Positions 12,600 through 20,951 of a stretch of DNA of 62,279 nt are shown here, piece by piece (position 1 is the stretch's first letter; each line of letters opens with the position of its first letter). Origin of the DNA: Chara braunii (taxonomy: Eukaryota > Streptophyta > Charophyceae > Charales > Characeae); contig BFEA01000264.1 in the NCBI GenBank assembly GCA_003427395.1, positions 1,648,010 to 1,710,288 of the forward strand, in the 5' to 3' direction. The notes beneath the pieces were generated by a model that saw only the letters and a program-made list of their open reading frames with translations, did no database searches and was not told where the DNA came from. The position numbers were made by a program, and so were the translations under genes.

Positions 12600-13300
12600 G
12601 ATAAATATACAGACAAGCAATCCGACCAGTAACCAAACAGGTGTTCCTACAACAATCTGACCGATAATAAGTTGCGCCCTAAAAATTTCAGTCAAGCAAT
12701 AATCAGGCAGCATTCGGGGACCGATAACCCCTGCAGGGGTTGCTATCTCCTCAGTGGGCAAATCCCTCTCCTCTCGGCTTGGAGTTACTCGAATCAGCCA
12801 CTAACGAACCGGCAGTTGAGAACTTTTCTAGCAGCTTTCGGTCTCAAAAGAGAGATACATGCATCAAGCAAAACAGATTAAATTAGGCAATCAGTTCAAG
12901 GTTCAGTTTATTTATTTAGACACTTCTATATTCCATTAAACTACAGTCGATACAAGCACAAAGTTGATACAACAAGTCAGACCAGCAAACATACCACAGA
13001 TCTGCCCAGTGATCAAACCAGCAAACGAACAGTAATCACCCGGTGCTCAAGTTACAGTCATTTGATGCTCAACCGTTGACGCTCGACAGAACGGCGAGAC
13101 ACGAGTAAACAGCAAACTGTTACGGCACATAGCAATCAATCAGTAGTCATCCATAAGTTCTCATCAGAACCTGACCATCCCTGAATGGTGCTTTGATTTC
13201 AGTCTGATTAGTGCCTAACCCATGGTAGAACAAGCAGAGGTCCGACGGCGAAACACAGCAGGCAAAACAGTGAACAAGCAGCAGCCGGGCAACTGTCAAA
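12600..13300. repeat. Degenerate CAGCAATCAG-type short-repeat array (left part)
   Basis: Many loose copies of 10-14 bp motifs occur, such as caatc.gaccag, cagcaaac and gcaatcaatcag, with no long unbroken unit. The same texture returns at 13650-13965 and in part at 45020-45180, so these arrays flank the coding part of element A. Confidence 0.5.
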
Positions 13301-13397
13301 ACCGGCCAATCGACACACGAGCTACTTTTATATCTGTAGTTATCTACTAGAAATTGGGGTTCACTGCTGAGGATCTGATTGAGACAAAAGGGAAAGC

Positions 13398-13643
13398 ATG
13401 AAGGATAACGAGATCCTAGTGGTGAAAAGCACTTTAATTAGAGAAAAGAGAGAGGGGTGGGAGAAGGAGGCCTTCAAAGACATGGAAAACAACACGCAAG
13501 TGCAGAGGGGGCATGCAGTAGGAATTGCCGGTGAGAAGAAGTACATTGTGTATGTAATTTATTTCTACGGATCTGACAACAAGCTACATGGCACCGGTTC
13601 TATGCTAGAGAGTGTGGAAAGGGCCAGGGCGAAGCTTGGGTGA
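13398..13643 (+). CDS. Leader ORF of A, module type 1 (copy 1), unknown family
   Basis: An ATG frame of 81 codons. Its C-terminal half (about residues 48-81) has a strand-like segment KYIVYVIYFYG, a short linker, and a helix SMLESVERARAKLG. The same order (Y...V...G, then T/F....V..AR..L/I) is seen at 17337-17627 and 17628-17900 of A and at 32525-33040 and 33382-33669 of element B. The N-terminal part is charged and probably helical. It stands alone between two arrays of short repeats. Function unknown. It could be the first exon or first domain of a broken leader polyprotein. Confidence 0.4.
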   Translation: MKDNEILVVKSTLIREKREGWEKEAFKDMENNTQVQRGHAVGIAGEKKYIVYVIYFYGSDNKLHGTGSMLESVERARAKLG

Positions 13644-13649
13644 GCTTAG

Positions 13650-13965
13650 CAGTACCTGAAGCTTACCACTTTCGAGTTCTCTCAATATTCAGTTCTCGAC
13701 AATCGGTTCTCAGTATTAAGTTCTCAACAGTCAGTTCAGTAGGTGAATCAGCAATCAGATCAGTCACCAGCGGAACAACAATCAAGACAACGCTCATCAG
13801 ATCAACAGTCGGATCAGCAATCGTTCAGTCTCCTAATCTGCATTAAGAAGGCAGCAACCAGCACTCAGTCATCAGCAACCAGTTATCAGCAAATCGTTTA
13901 ATCAGCAATCAACTACCAGTCATCAGTTCTCATTGATCAGTTCTCAACGATCATCTAGTCAAATC
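13650..13965. repeat. TCAGTTCTC / CAGCAATCAG short-repeat array
   Basis: A dense array of motifs such as cagttctc, atcagcaatcag, cagtcatcag and caaccagttatcag, period about 12-15 bp, degenerate. It separates leader ORF 13398-13643 from the next module. Confidence 0.65.
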
Positions 13966-13984
13966 TGTGCCTGTTAATCCACCC

Positions 13985-14402
13985 ATGAGTATAGTCGAAT
14001 TCTTTTGGGTCAGCGAGTCAGTGCTGGCCAGTCTCAATCGGATCTCATGCAAAGAGGGTTTTCATTATCAGTATCTTAGTACCGCTGGTTTCAGACTGGG
14101 AGATCTGTCAATCTTCGTTGTCCAGACCAGTTTTGCTGATGGCACTATCCACGATCTCAGGCCTTACCTGAAGAAGGGCAAGGAGGCTCTTGAACTTTTC
14201 GATCCAGTCTGGATCTAAGCCGCTGAATACCTTGAGCAGAGAGAGAGGGAGCTCGATGAGAGTGGCACTACATTGATCCGCAACTTCGGGCTAATGCTTT
14301 ATACTAACTATCATAGGCCTTCAGTCCCTGTCCTCTGACAGATGACACGAGTTGGTTGGATGTGATTGGTTTGGCAAAAAGGTATATCTCTCCAACGGTA
14401 AT
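13985..14402 (+). pseudogene. Leader region of A, module type 2 (copy 1), broken
   Basis: An ATG frame of 77 codons (to 14218) contains LSIFVVQTSF then HDLRPYL, the signature of the type 2 module. After the stop, the second half (a charged helix, then SWLDVIGLAKRYI at about 14350-14387) follows with at least one stop. Compare 15463-15903, 16024-16335, 16494-16788 and 16786-17334. The function is unknown. Confidence 0.45.
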
Positions 14403-15462
14403 CGACATTGAGGCACTGACTGAGCCTACCGAGTATTTCTACCTCAGACGAGGAGTCTTTTTGGTGGACGGATTGCCTACTTTGTGGGAGGAGTTTTGCT
14501 CCATGGTTAACTACCGTGTCATGTGACTCGGATGGTCATGCTCAGAGCTTGCTGGCTTCAACTGGCATTTCGTCACGAACCCTCAGTCTCAGATTGTACA
14601 TGAGCGCGGGTATCGGCACCAGAGAAGATCAGTGAAAAGAGAGATTGAGAGAGACTGACCAGAGGGATGAGTGAGGACTCTTGAGAGGTGCTGACCATGC
14701 TCATCTATGTGTACTTTCTGAGATTATTATGAGTTCTCATTCTTCCCTCATTTATTTGACCTTGCCTTTGCTCGAGTCAGTCGGTCTTGTTTCTTGCATT
14801 GTTTATACCTGATGGTTGGTATCGTGGATGATTCTGTCACAGTTCTCAAAAAAATTGATTGATAATTGATGCATGCATAGCACCCCATAATTTTTATGAT
14901 TATTTATTTGCATAATTATGAGCTGTTTCGAATCAAAATAAAAAATTCCTAAGACCGGGGTTCGACGAAGACCGCAATTAAAGGGTCTCGCTCGAAGTCG
15001 GACGCACACAACAAAAAGGGATTTGCATTATTTAATTTATTTTATTTATTGCAAGTACATACAAAATCCTACGTGACAGCCTGTTGGCTTTCCGGTCACC
15101 CGAAGTGGACCGACTGGAAAAAGTGCGACAAAAATGACGCCGTTGCCAGGGACATGAAAAGATTTTCGTGTCCGGAACGAGCCTGGGTCATCATCATCTT
15201 TGAGCTTTGATTAGGACGTGAGAACAGTTGACATTTCAGTAAGCTTCATGTTAATTTTATTATTTTCATTTGAGTCCCGATTCTTTTGAGAATCACGGCT
15301 GCTAACTGTGATCTATTTCTTCCTTGTGTGAGGTACCACACTGGATCGGGAGGGAGATTGAAATGGTTGACTGGGGAGAATCGAGCTTGACACCAGGTAT
15401 GCCCAATTATCTCCCAACATACTGAAGGGAATTGAAAGGAAGAGTGAGACAGGTCAAGACAA
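14403..15462. other. Interval in leader region of A, nothing recognised
   Basis: Traces of translated similarity to the neighbouring modules may exist, but every frame is closed at short intervals. The 14790-15060 part is AT-rich. No gene, repeat unit or hairpin is called. Confidence 0.35.
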
Positions 15463-15903
15463 ATGTTGGTCGGTGGTGCACTGAAAAAATTGTCTAAATT
15501 TACCACAAGAGGAATATTTCCTTACAGATATGAAGCTTGTTGGGACTATCACTCTTGTGGCTCAACCATCTGCGTAGTGCAGACTCACTTCTTGGAGGGA
15601 GATCTCTATGATATCCGCCCATATGTCAAGGAAGGAGGCAGCAATGATGGTGATAATTTTAATTGGTTATGGGAGATCGTGATCCAATTTATTTATGATG
15701 AGAAGATAGATCTGATCAAGCAAAAGAAGAAAGTGGAATGGGGTATAATGCCAGTAACATACAAGACTGTTTCAATCCCTCTTATACCTGACAACTATTG
15801 TGATGGGACTAACTGGCTGCCAATAATCAACATGGTATTGACTAGGGAGAAAAGAAACGGTGGTCATGAGAACTGTAGATTTACAACAGAAGCAATCAGA
15901 TAA
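15463..15903 (+). CDS. Leader ORF of A, module type 2 (copy 2), best preserved
   Basis: An ATG frame of 146 codons. Order of elements: FPYRYEA (about 19-25), strand TICVVQTHF (35-43), signature YDIRPYV (49-55), a helix with WLWEIVIQFIYDEKIDLI (68-85), basic KQKKK, strand VEWGIMPVTYKTVSIPLI (91-108), then WLPIINMVLTREKR (118-131). The same order is found at 16786-17334 with RKVTWGV, PEFSIAKG and WMPLLEAIVEIGKAR. A beta-beta-alpha-beta-beta-alpha layout is my inference. No known retrotransposon domain is recognised. It is the longest intact example, with no catalytic-looking residues. Confidence 0.5.
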   Translation: MLVGGALKKLSKFTTRGIFPYRYEACWDYHSCGSTICVVQTHFLEGDLYDIRPYVKEGGSNDGDNFNWLWEIVIQFIYDEKIDLIKQKKKVEWGIMPVTYKTVSIPLIPDNYCDGTNWLPIINMVLTREKRNGGHENCRFTTEAIR

Positions 15904-16023
15904 AGAAGGTTGAATTTTGGCAGACGTTCGGGTCGAAGTCAAGAGAGGGCTGAATGTCTTCTAAGGTCGCTGAATACCTAGAGCAAGAGAGAGGCATTTC
16001 CATATGAAGTTGTCAGATATGAG

Positions 16024-16335
16024 ATGGTCGAGAGCGGATGGGAGCAGGAACGATTATATGTGCTGACATTGTATTTCACATGCCTGGATGTGTATGACGT
16101 AAGAATTTATGTTCCAAAGGAGAGAAGTGTTGATGCAGTATATGGAAAATGTTGGGGATTTACTGAAGAAGTCGTATTGAAAGAGAGAGAGAGGCTTGAG
16201 AGAGAGAACAAGTGTTTCACTGGATCTACTCGTTTATTTTCTTCCAGGGATTTCCAGCTCCTCCCTTGCGTAATATAAATATATCAAAAGATGATTGGTT
16301 TGCGGTGATTGAGTTTGCCCAGAAAGTGAGAAGAG
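16024..16335 (+). pseudogene. Leader region of A, module type 2 (copy 3), frameshifted
   Basis: An ATG frame of 84 codons (to 16278) carries LYVLTLYFTCLDVYDVRIYV (about residues 11-30) and a charged helix. The terminal part (ISKDDWFAVIEFAQKVR, about 16288-16335) lies in another frame. Just upstream, the same coding line reads PYEVVRYEMVESG, matching PYEIARYEAIKGS of copy 4. Copies 3 and 4 are therefore the closest pair and look like a tandem duplication. Confidence 0.45.
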
Positions 16336-16493
16336 GTCAAAGAGTCTGATGAGTCGACGTTATATACCCTTGAAAGAGAGGTCTAAGCTTAGACTGATAA
16401 GATGTCATAAAGGGTTGAGAAAGGATAAGTCAGACAAGTTGTTGAACTCTCTTAATTCTATGTAAGACTGTCATTCCTTACGAGATCGCGAGG

Positions 16494-16788
16494 TATGAAG
16501 CCATAAAGGGATCAGAGCGAGAACAGGATAGTCTGTAGGTTCTTACATACTATTTTATTGGTCTTGATGAATATGATATTAGGATTTATATGCCGAAGCA
16601 AAGATTAGATGAAAGCCGGAAAAACGAGCTTCGGATCTTGCACATGATGAGAAAAGAAGATTAGAGCGGAAAGGAAGAAACTTCTCTTTTAGTACCTATG
16701 TCAGACCTTTTGTTGGGATACCATCTTCACCTGTTGATAGAGTCACGTTCTCAAGAGATAATTGGTATGCCATTATAAAGTTTGCATG
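16494..16788 (+). pseudogene. Leader region of A, module type 2 (copy 4), broken
   Basis: A frame interrupted by TAG after DSL reads VLTYYFIGLDEYDIRIYM (signature at 16572-16592), then in another frame RDNWYAIIKFA near 16755-16788. It has at least three disruptions. It is adjacent to and collinear with copies 3 and 5. Confidence 0.4.
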
Positions 16789-17334
16789 AAAAATGAAGAG
16801 AGCTCAAGAAGAATACTCTCAGTAGCCACGATAACTACTGTGAGGGGCAAACTTTATGAAATGATAGGGCATAATAATCCCTTTGTAATTCTGAGGCATG
16901 AGATCTGTGGGGAAGGACATATAATATTTCATATTCCGATAGTTAAATTTCTGAACTCTGACAGTCTGGATGTGAGGGTTTATTCCTCCAATATTCTGGA
17001 GAAGGAGGTTGACTACTTGGAATATTTAAAAGTGGCGTATATCAGCCTTAAGCGGACAAAAGAGTGGCTAGAGAAACTAAAAAGGAAAGTGACTTGGGGG
17101 GTGGGGGTAAGAGAGTTTGAAAGGCTCCCTGAGTTCTCAATTGCTAAGGGATTTGAAGACAGAAGGGATTGGATGCCTTTGTTAGAAGCCATTGTTGAAA
17201 TTGGTAAAGCAAGGGAGAATGATTCTACTGTGATGATAAAATCCCTACTTTTGAGTACCTTTGAACATAGATTCGAAATCCCTGTATATGTTCAGCCTGA
17301 GATCTACCTTTCGGATGTTGCTTATGATGTTTAG
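16786..17334 (+). CDS. Leader ORF of A, module type 2 (copy 5)
   Basis: An ATG frame of 182 codons (16786; the frame is open a few codons further upstream without ATG). In order: VRGKLYEMIG, strand HIIFHIPIVKFL, signature LDVRVYS, helix YLEYLKVAYISLKRTKEWLEKL, RKVTWGVGV, PEFSIAKG, WMPLLEAIVEIGKAR, then about 40 further residues. It aligns in order with copy 2. It ends two bases before the next ATG (17337), so the ORFs are packed head to tail, as expected if they derive from one polyprotein or multi-domain ORF. Confidence 0.5.
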   Translation: MKNEESSRRILSVATITTVRGKLYEMIGHNNPFVILRHEICGEGHIIFHIPIVKFLNSDSLDVRVYSSNILEKEVDYLEYLKVAYISLKRTKEWLEKLKRKVTWGVGVREFERLPEFSIAKGFEDRRDWMPLLEAIVEIGKARENDSTVMIKSLLLSTFEHRFEIPVYVQPEIYLSDVAYDV

Positions 17335-17336
17335 CA

Positions 17337-17627
17337 ATGCCCAGTTTGACTGAACAACTGCCGCTAGGAGTTGTGTTGGAAGGCAAAAAAGTCAAGATAG
17401 AAGAGACTCTTCGGATCTCTGACACAAATATTTTTACCCTGGATGAGCTTGAGTTTTTGCAGCCTTTCTTGGATCGCATGAGAGATTCTGCCTTGAGAAT
17501 TACCACTGATCAGACTGAGATAAGCTATCTATTAAAAGTGGTGAAAGTGGGAACTACTGAAAGGGTATCATATCATACTTTTCAGGAACGGGTCTCTCTT
17601 GCAAGAAGGATCAACAGTAGGCTGTAA
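17337..17627 (+). CDS. Leader ORF of A, module type 1 (copy 2)
   Basis: An ATG frame of 96 codons. It has strand-like GVVLEGKKVKIEETLRI, an acidic helix LDELEFLQPFLDRM, strand EISYLLKVVKVG, then YHTFQERVSLARRI. The same order occurs in element B: IKYVLRVTPFEG followed by WYETTREAER. The stop TAA is directly followed by ATG in the same frame, so this and the next ORF were probably one frame separated by a nonsense mutation. No known domain recognised. Confidence 0.5.
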   Translation: MPSLTEQLPLGVVLEGKKVKIEETLRISDTNIFTLDELEFLQPFLDRMRDSALRITTDQTEISYLLKVVKVGTTERVSYHTFQERVSLARRINSRL

Positions 17628-17900
17628 ATGATGCAATTTGATTATGAGATTATAGACCTGACTCGATATTTAATGATCCGGGGTACTATAAAGGGATATG
17701 ACAAAAGACTGAGTAGGGATGATGAGAAAGAATTGATTGAAGATTACATTGGAAGGCTGAGAAGGATTGTAATGCCCTTGATCACTACCCAATCAATTAT
17801 TACTTATACCATATATGTACAGAACTCTCGGGGGGTAGAGCGGACAAGAGAAGAGAGAAATTAGCCTGTATCTCTTGCAAGAAGAGTGAGAGATTGAAGA
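17628..17900 (+). pseudogene. Leader region of A, module type 1 (copy 3)
   Basis: In frame with the preceding ORF across a TAA. YLMIRGTIKGYD, helix DEKELIEDYIGRLRRIV, strand SIITYTIYVQNSRG, then (after TAG at 17862) VSLARRVRD repeats the type 1 order with the characteristic LARR ending. It is the last module before gag, whose ATG is 57 bp beyond. Confidence 0.45.
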
Positions 17901-17956
17901 GCAGATAAAAAAATGATAAGAGTGACAAAAAGAGAAAAGGATATCTGGAGAAATCT

Positions 17957-18613
17957 ATGGTCAAGATGGCAGGGCGAGGAAGACCAAGTACATCAGCAGG
18001 GACCAATGAAGAGGTCTTGGTTGGAGTTATACGGGAACTGGTCGAGAGAGTTGATACTATAAAAGGAGGGTCAGATATTGCAAGAGCAAAGAGGCCAGAT
18101 GAGAGAATTCCCTGCTTCAGAGGACCACATGTTAATGGCTTCTTGGATGAGTATGAATTATTTGGACTCAGTTATGGTTGGACAGATAAGCAACGGCTTA
18201 AACACCTCCTATCTTGTTGTGATACTGACTCAAGACTGGCCGTTCAAGAACTAATGAAAGGTGTCACTACATGGGAAGAGGTCAAGGGGAGACTAAAGAA
18301 GAAATTTGAAAAAGATTCAGTTCCAACAACAACTAAGGATTTACTCAATATCAGAAGAGCTAAATATGACACTTTCAACGTTTTTTTTCAGACCTTTATC
18401 CGAACAGCAATAAGAATTCCAAACTTGGACGAAGCTCAGAGATGCCACATATTTTTGACAAATTTTACTGACACCGAAAGGCAAGCAGTTCTTAATCAAG
18501 CTCAGCACTATCCTCTCAGATGGGATGAAATGGTTGCAATTATAAGAACCCTACCTACTGTCTCTCATAAGAAGTGGTCACTGAACCAGATCAGTACTTT
18601 GGCCAAGAATTAA
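17957..18613 (+). CDS. gag: Element A Gag, N-terminal and capsid-like part
   Basis: An ATG frame of 218 codons. A basic, disordered start (MVKMAGRGRPST) leads into a retrotransposon-Gag-like fold: IPCFRGPHVNGFLDEYELF, then LLSCCDTDSRLAVQEL, TWEEVKGRLKKKFE, and FFQTFIRTAIRIPNLDEAQ. These are the usual landmarks of plant Gypsy Gag, which packages element RNA into cytoplasmic particles. The frame closes at 18613. The nucleocapsid-like part follows in another frame, so the original longer Gag is broken. Confidence 0.8.
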   Translation: MVKMAGRGRPSTSAGTNEEVLVGVIRELVERVDTIKGGSDIARAKRPDERIPCFRGPHVNGFLDEYELFGLSYGWTDKQRLKHLLSCCDTDSRLAVQELMKGVTTWEEVKGRLKKKFEKDSVPTTTKDLLNIRRAKYDTFNVFFQTFIRTAIRIPNLDEAQRCHIFLTNFTDTERQAVLNQAQHYPLRWDEMVAIIRTLPTVSHKKWSLNQISTLAKN

Positions 18614-18628
18614 GAAACTGAGAATGGA

Positions 18629-19041
18629 ATGAATGGAGGAAGCAATATAACTGCTGAAAATATTTTTCAAAAGGTGATGATTAACTTTATGCCTGCAAGG
18701 CCTGCAAGCATGCTGTGGATGACAGGGAAAAGAAGAAGGCAGAAAGTGAAGAGGATGACGACGATAACGATGATAATGAGGGCTATGGTAAGAAAAGGGA
18801 TTCTTCTAGACCCAAAAAGAATGGGAAAAATGGTGATGGAGGGAACATAGAGAGAAGAAAATATGATGAGCGTCCTAAGAGGAGTTTCACTTGCAACTAT
18901 TGTTGTGAAAGTAGACATACTGCCACCTACTTCAAACCACTTGAGGAGGATGTAAGAAGTGGGTGGCAAAGAAAGATGCAATGCGTCATGTCTGTGATAG
19001 CTCATGGAATAAGTTGGACCCCACACATCCGGGAGGTATGA
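18629..19041 (+). pseudogene. Element A nucleocapsid-like segment with degenerate zinc knuckle
   Basis: A frame covering about 18673-19041 has an acidic/basic linker (EEDDDDNDDNEG, KKRDSSRPKKNG) followed by CNYCCESRHTATYF. The spacing is that of a C-x2-C-x4-H-x4-C knuckle, but the last Cys is replaced by F, so zinc binding is probably lost. The adjoining overlapping frame (18629-18850) is a shadow of it. Confidence 0.55.
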
Positions 19042-20426
19042 GGCTTCTTGCTCTTAAACATGATGAAAAAATGAAGATTAAGAAGAAGAAAAAGATGAAT
19101 GTGCATGTTCATCTCCTCACTGGAGACTTACCTAATGAACTGGTACAAAGAGCAGATGACCCTTATACCACGATTGGGTTGTCTTTACATTCCTTAATAT
19201 TGACAGAGTGTGAGCCTAGTGAGGCATCAACAAGTGAGTCTCCATTGGGAGGGAACCCTACTTCTCAGAATCCCTCTGGATTAGTAGAGTCCTTTTCCAA
19301 TAAAATGGCTCATTTCCTGGCTAACATGATGTCATTCCATGGTGATTTACCCCCAGAGCTTATCACGGAATCCAGTGTCAGGGTTGGTGAAGTGAGGAAC
19401 CATCAAACCCGTATGACGCCTCAGATGATAGAAAAAAAGAAAAGAAAGAAGGCTGAGGAGTCACTTATCGACATCCTTGATGATCTTGAACCGGAGCGTT
19501 CACAGGAAAAGAATGAACAGGGGAGAAAGAAAAAAATTATTCTCAAGAGTGATTTGGATGATGGGACGGTGATTTCTGATTTAATTGCTAAGATGTTGGA
19601 AAAAACGGAAGTGACATTGTCTTTCAAGGAAGCAATGACTCTAGCACCCAAACGGAGAGAAGAGTTGAAAAGGTTAATTGAGAAGAAGAAAATGGAAGGT
19701 AATTATTTGGGGTCAGTCTTTCCCAACCAAGAGAATAGATTACTACCAGGTTGCAAGATGAGATTTGCAACCATGGGTTGTGGACATCTTACGATTCGCA
19801 TTAAATAAGTGAAGATTCCAGCCCTAGTGGATTCTAGGGCAGAGATGATACTTCTTTCGCGAAGAACAATGGAAGCATGTAATTAATCTACTGACAAACC
19901 TGCACAAAATGTATTGAGTAATATTGCAGGGGAGCAGTTTGTGGCTGGATTTATTGATAATTTGCCTATCAGGGTTGGGACAATGACTATGGAGTTACTG
20001 GGTTTTGTAGTGCCGGATCTGGATCATGACTGTATCTTGGGAACTCCATTCTTGCATAGGATGAAGGCTGTCAAATTTTTCAGTCATGAGAGGGCATCTT
20101 GGATCAGTTTACTGGACCCTGAAACTGCTCAAGAGCAGACCTTTATGGTGAGTACGAAAAACGACTTCAAGCATCAACTATCTGCTAATTCGATCAGGAG
20201 GGAAGAATTTGCTGAAAAGATTAAGAAATTAAAGGAGGAAGGAAAACGGAAAGCAAAAGAAGAGATTTCAGTGGGAATCAATCAAGTTTCGAAAATTATA
20301 AAAGCTCTTGGTAAACTCGAGGATGAGGACGGGCAAATTGAAGCTTTCAAGAAAACTGTAGAGACTGCTAAGGGGGTAAAGATGGAATTGAGATTTGCAT
20401 CGACTCACTCTTTTTTAGGAAAATAG
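18963..20426 (+). pseudogene. Element A linker and aspartic protease region
   Basis: One frame, interrupted by TAA at 19806 and TAA near 19884. The first 280 codons are a charged linker with acidic and lysine-rich tracts. The protease-like part spans about 19755-20140. The flap-side motif IPALVDSRAEMILLS stands where D-T/S-G is expected, so the catalytic triplet reads D-S-R. DHDCILGTPFL is the usual ILG motif of retropepsins. A lysine-rich helical tail follows. Loss of the glycine and the stops indicate an inactive copy. Confidence 0.65.
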
Positions 20427-20461
20427 CCACTGGGTCAAAAAGAAAGTACAAGCCCGAGGGG

Positions 20462-20951
20462 GTGAAGAAAAACCCAGTGATAGTCCTAATAGAAAAAAAT
20501 TACGATGAAGCATTGAAAAAAGAGAGGAAAATTATAAGAGCATTGAGGGAATTAGCAAAACTGGAGAAAAAAGTCACCAAAGAAAGGTTTGACACGATGA
20601 AGATAGGCTCGGATCAGTTTATCCTGCCTAAAGAGAAGGAATATATCTTCAGGTTGTGTCAGGAATTCTCTGGTGCTTTCTCCTTTAATGACGAAGAAAG
20701 AGGGCGGTTGGAAGTGGACATGATCAAGATGACCAAGATTATGACAGTTGATCATGTTCTATGGAATGATAGACCAACCAAGTATGCCTTGAAGGAAGAG
20801 GCAGAGGTTGTAAAGTAACATGACAAGAAGATTGCATCTAATCTTGCTGAACCTGCTGATGAACCGTATGCTAACCACTGGTTTTGTTTTTGGAAACCAG
20901 GGGGCGGGCTAAGATGGATACAAAATCTTCAGAAGCTCAATTTTGTGACGG
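20462..20951 (+). pseudogene. pol: Element A reverse transcriptase, N-terminal part, interrupted by element B
   Basis: The frame runs from 20462 through a TAA at 20816 up to the insertion of B. It carries the pre-RT segment (FILPKEKEYIFRLCQEFSGA), the pattern WNDRPTKYALKEEAEV, then AEPADEPYANHWFCFWKPGG and RWIQNLQKLNFVT, typical of RT fingers in Gypsy elements. The coding line resumes exactly at 42233 on the other side of element B with TVRDAG, which proves the interruption. Confidence 0.85.
20948..20951. other. Target-site duplication of element B, left copy (ACGG)
   Basis: ACGG precedes the LTR terminus TGTGAGG and is repeated at 42233-42236 after the terminus CCTGACA. Because the next base is T on both sides, a 5 bp ACGGT duplication is equally possible. 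Removing B and one copy rejoins the RT reading frame of A. Confidence 0.9.
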
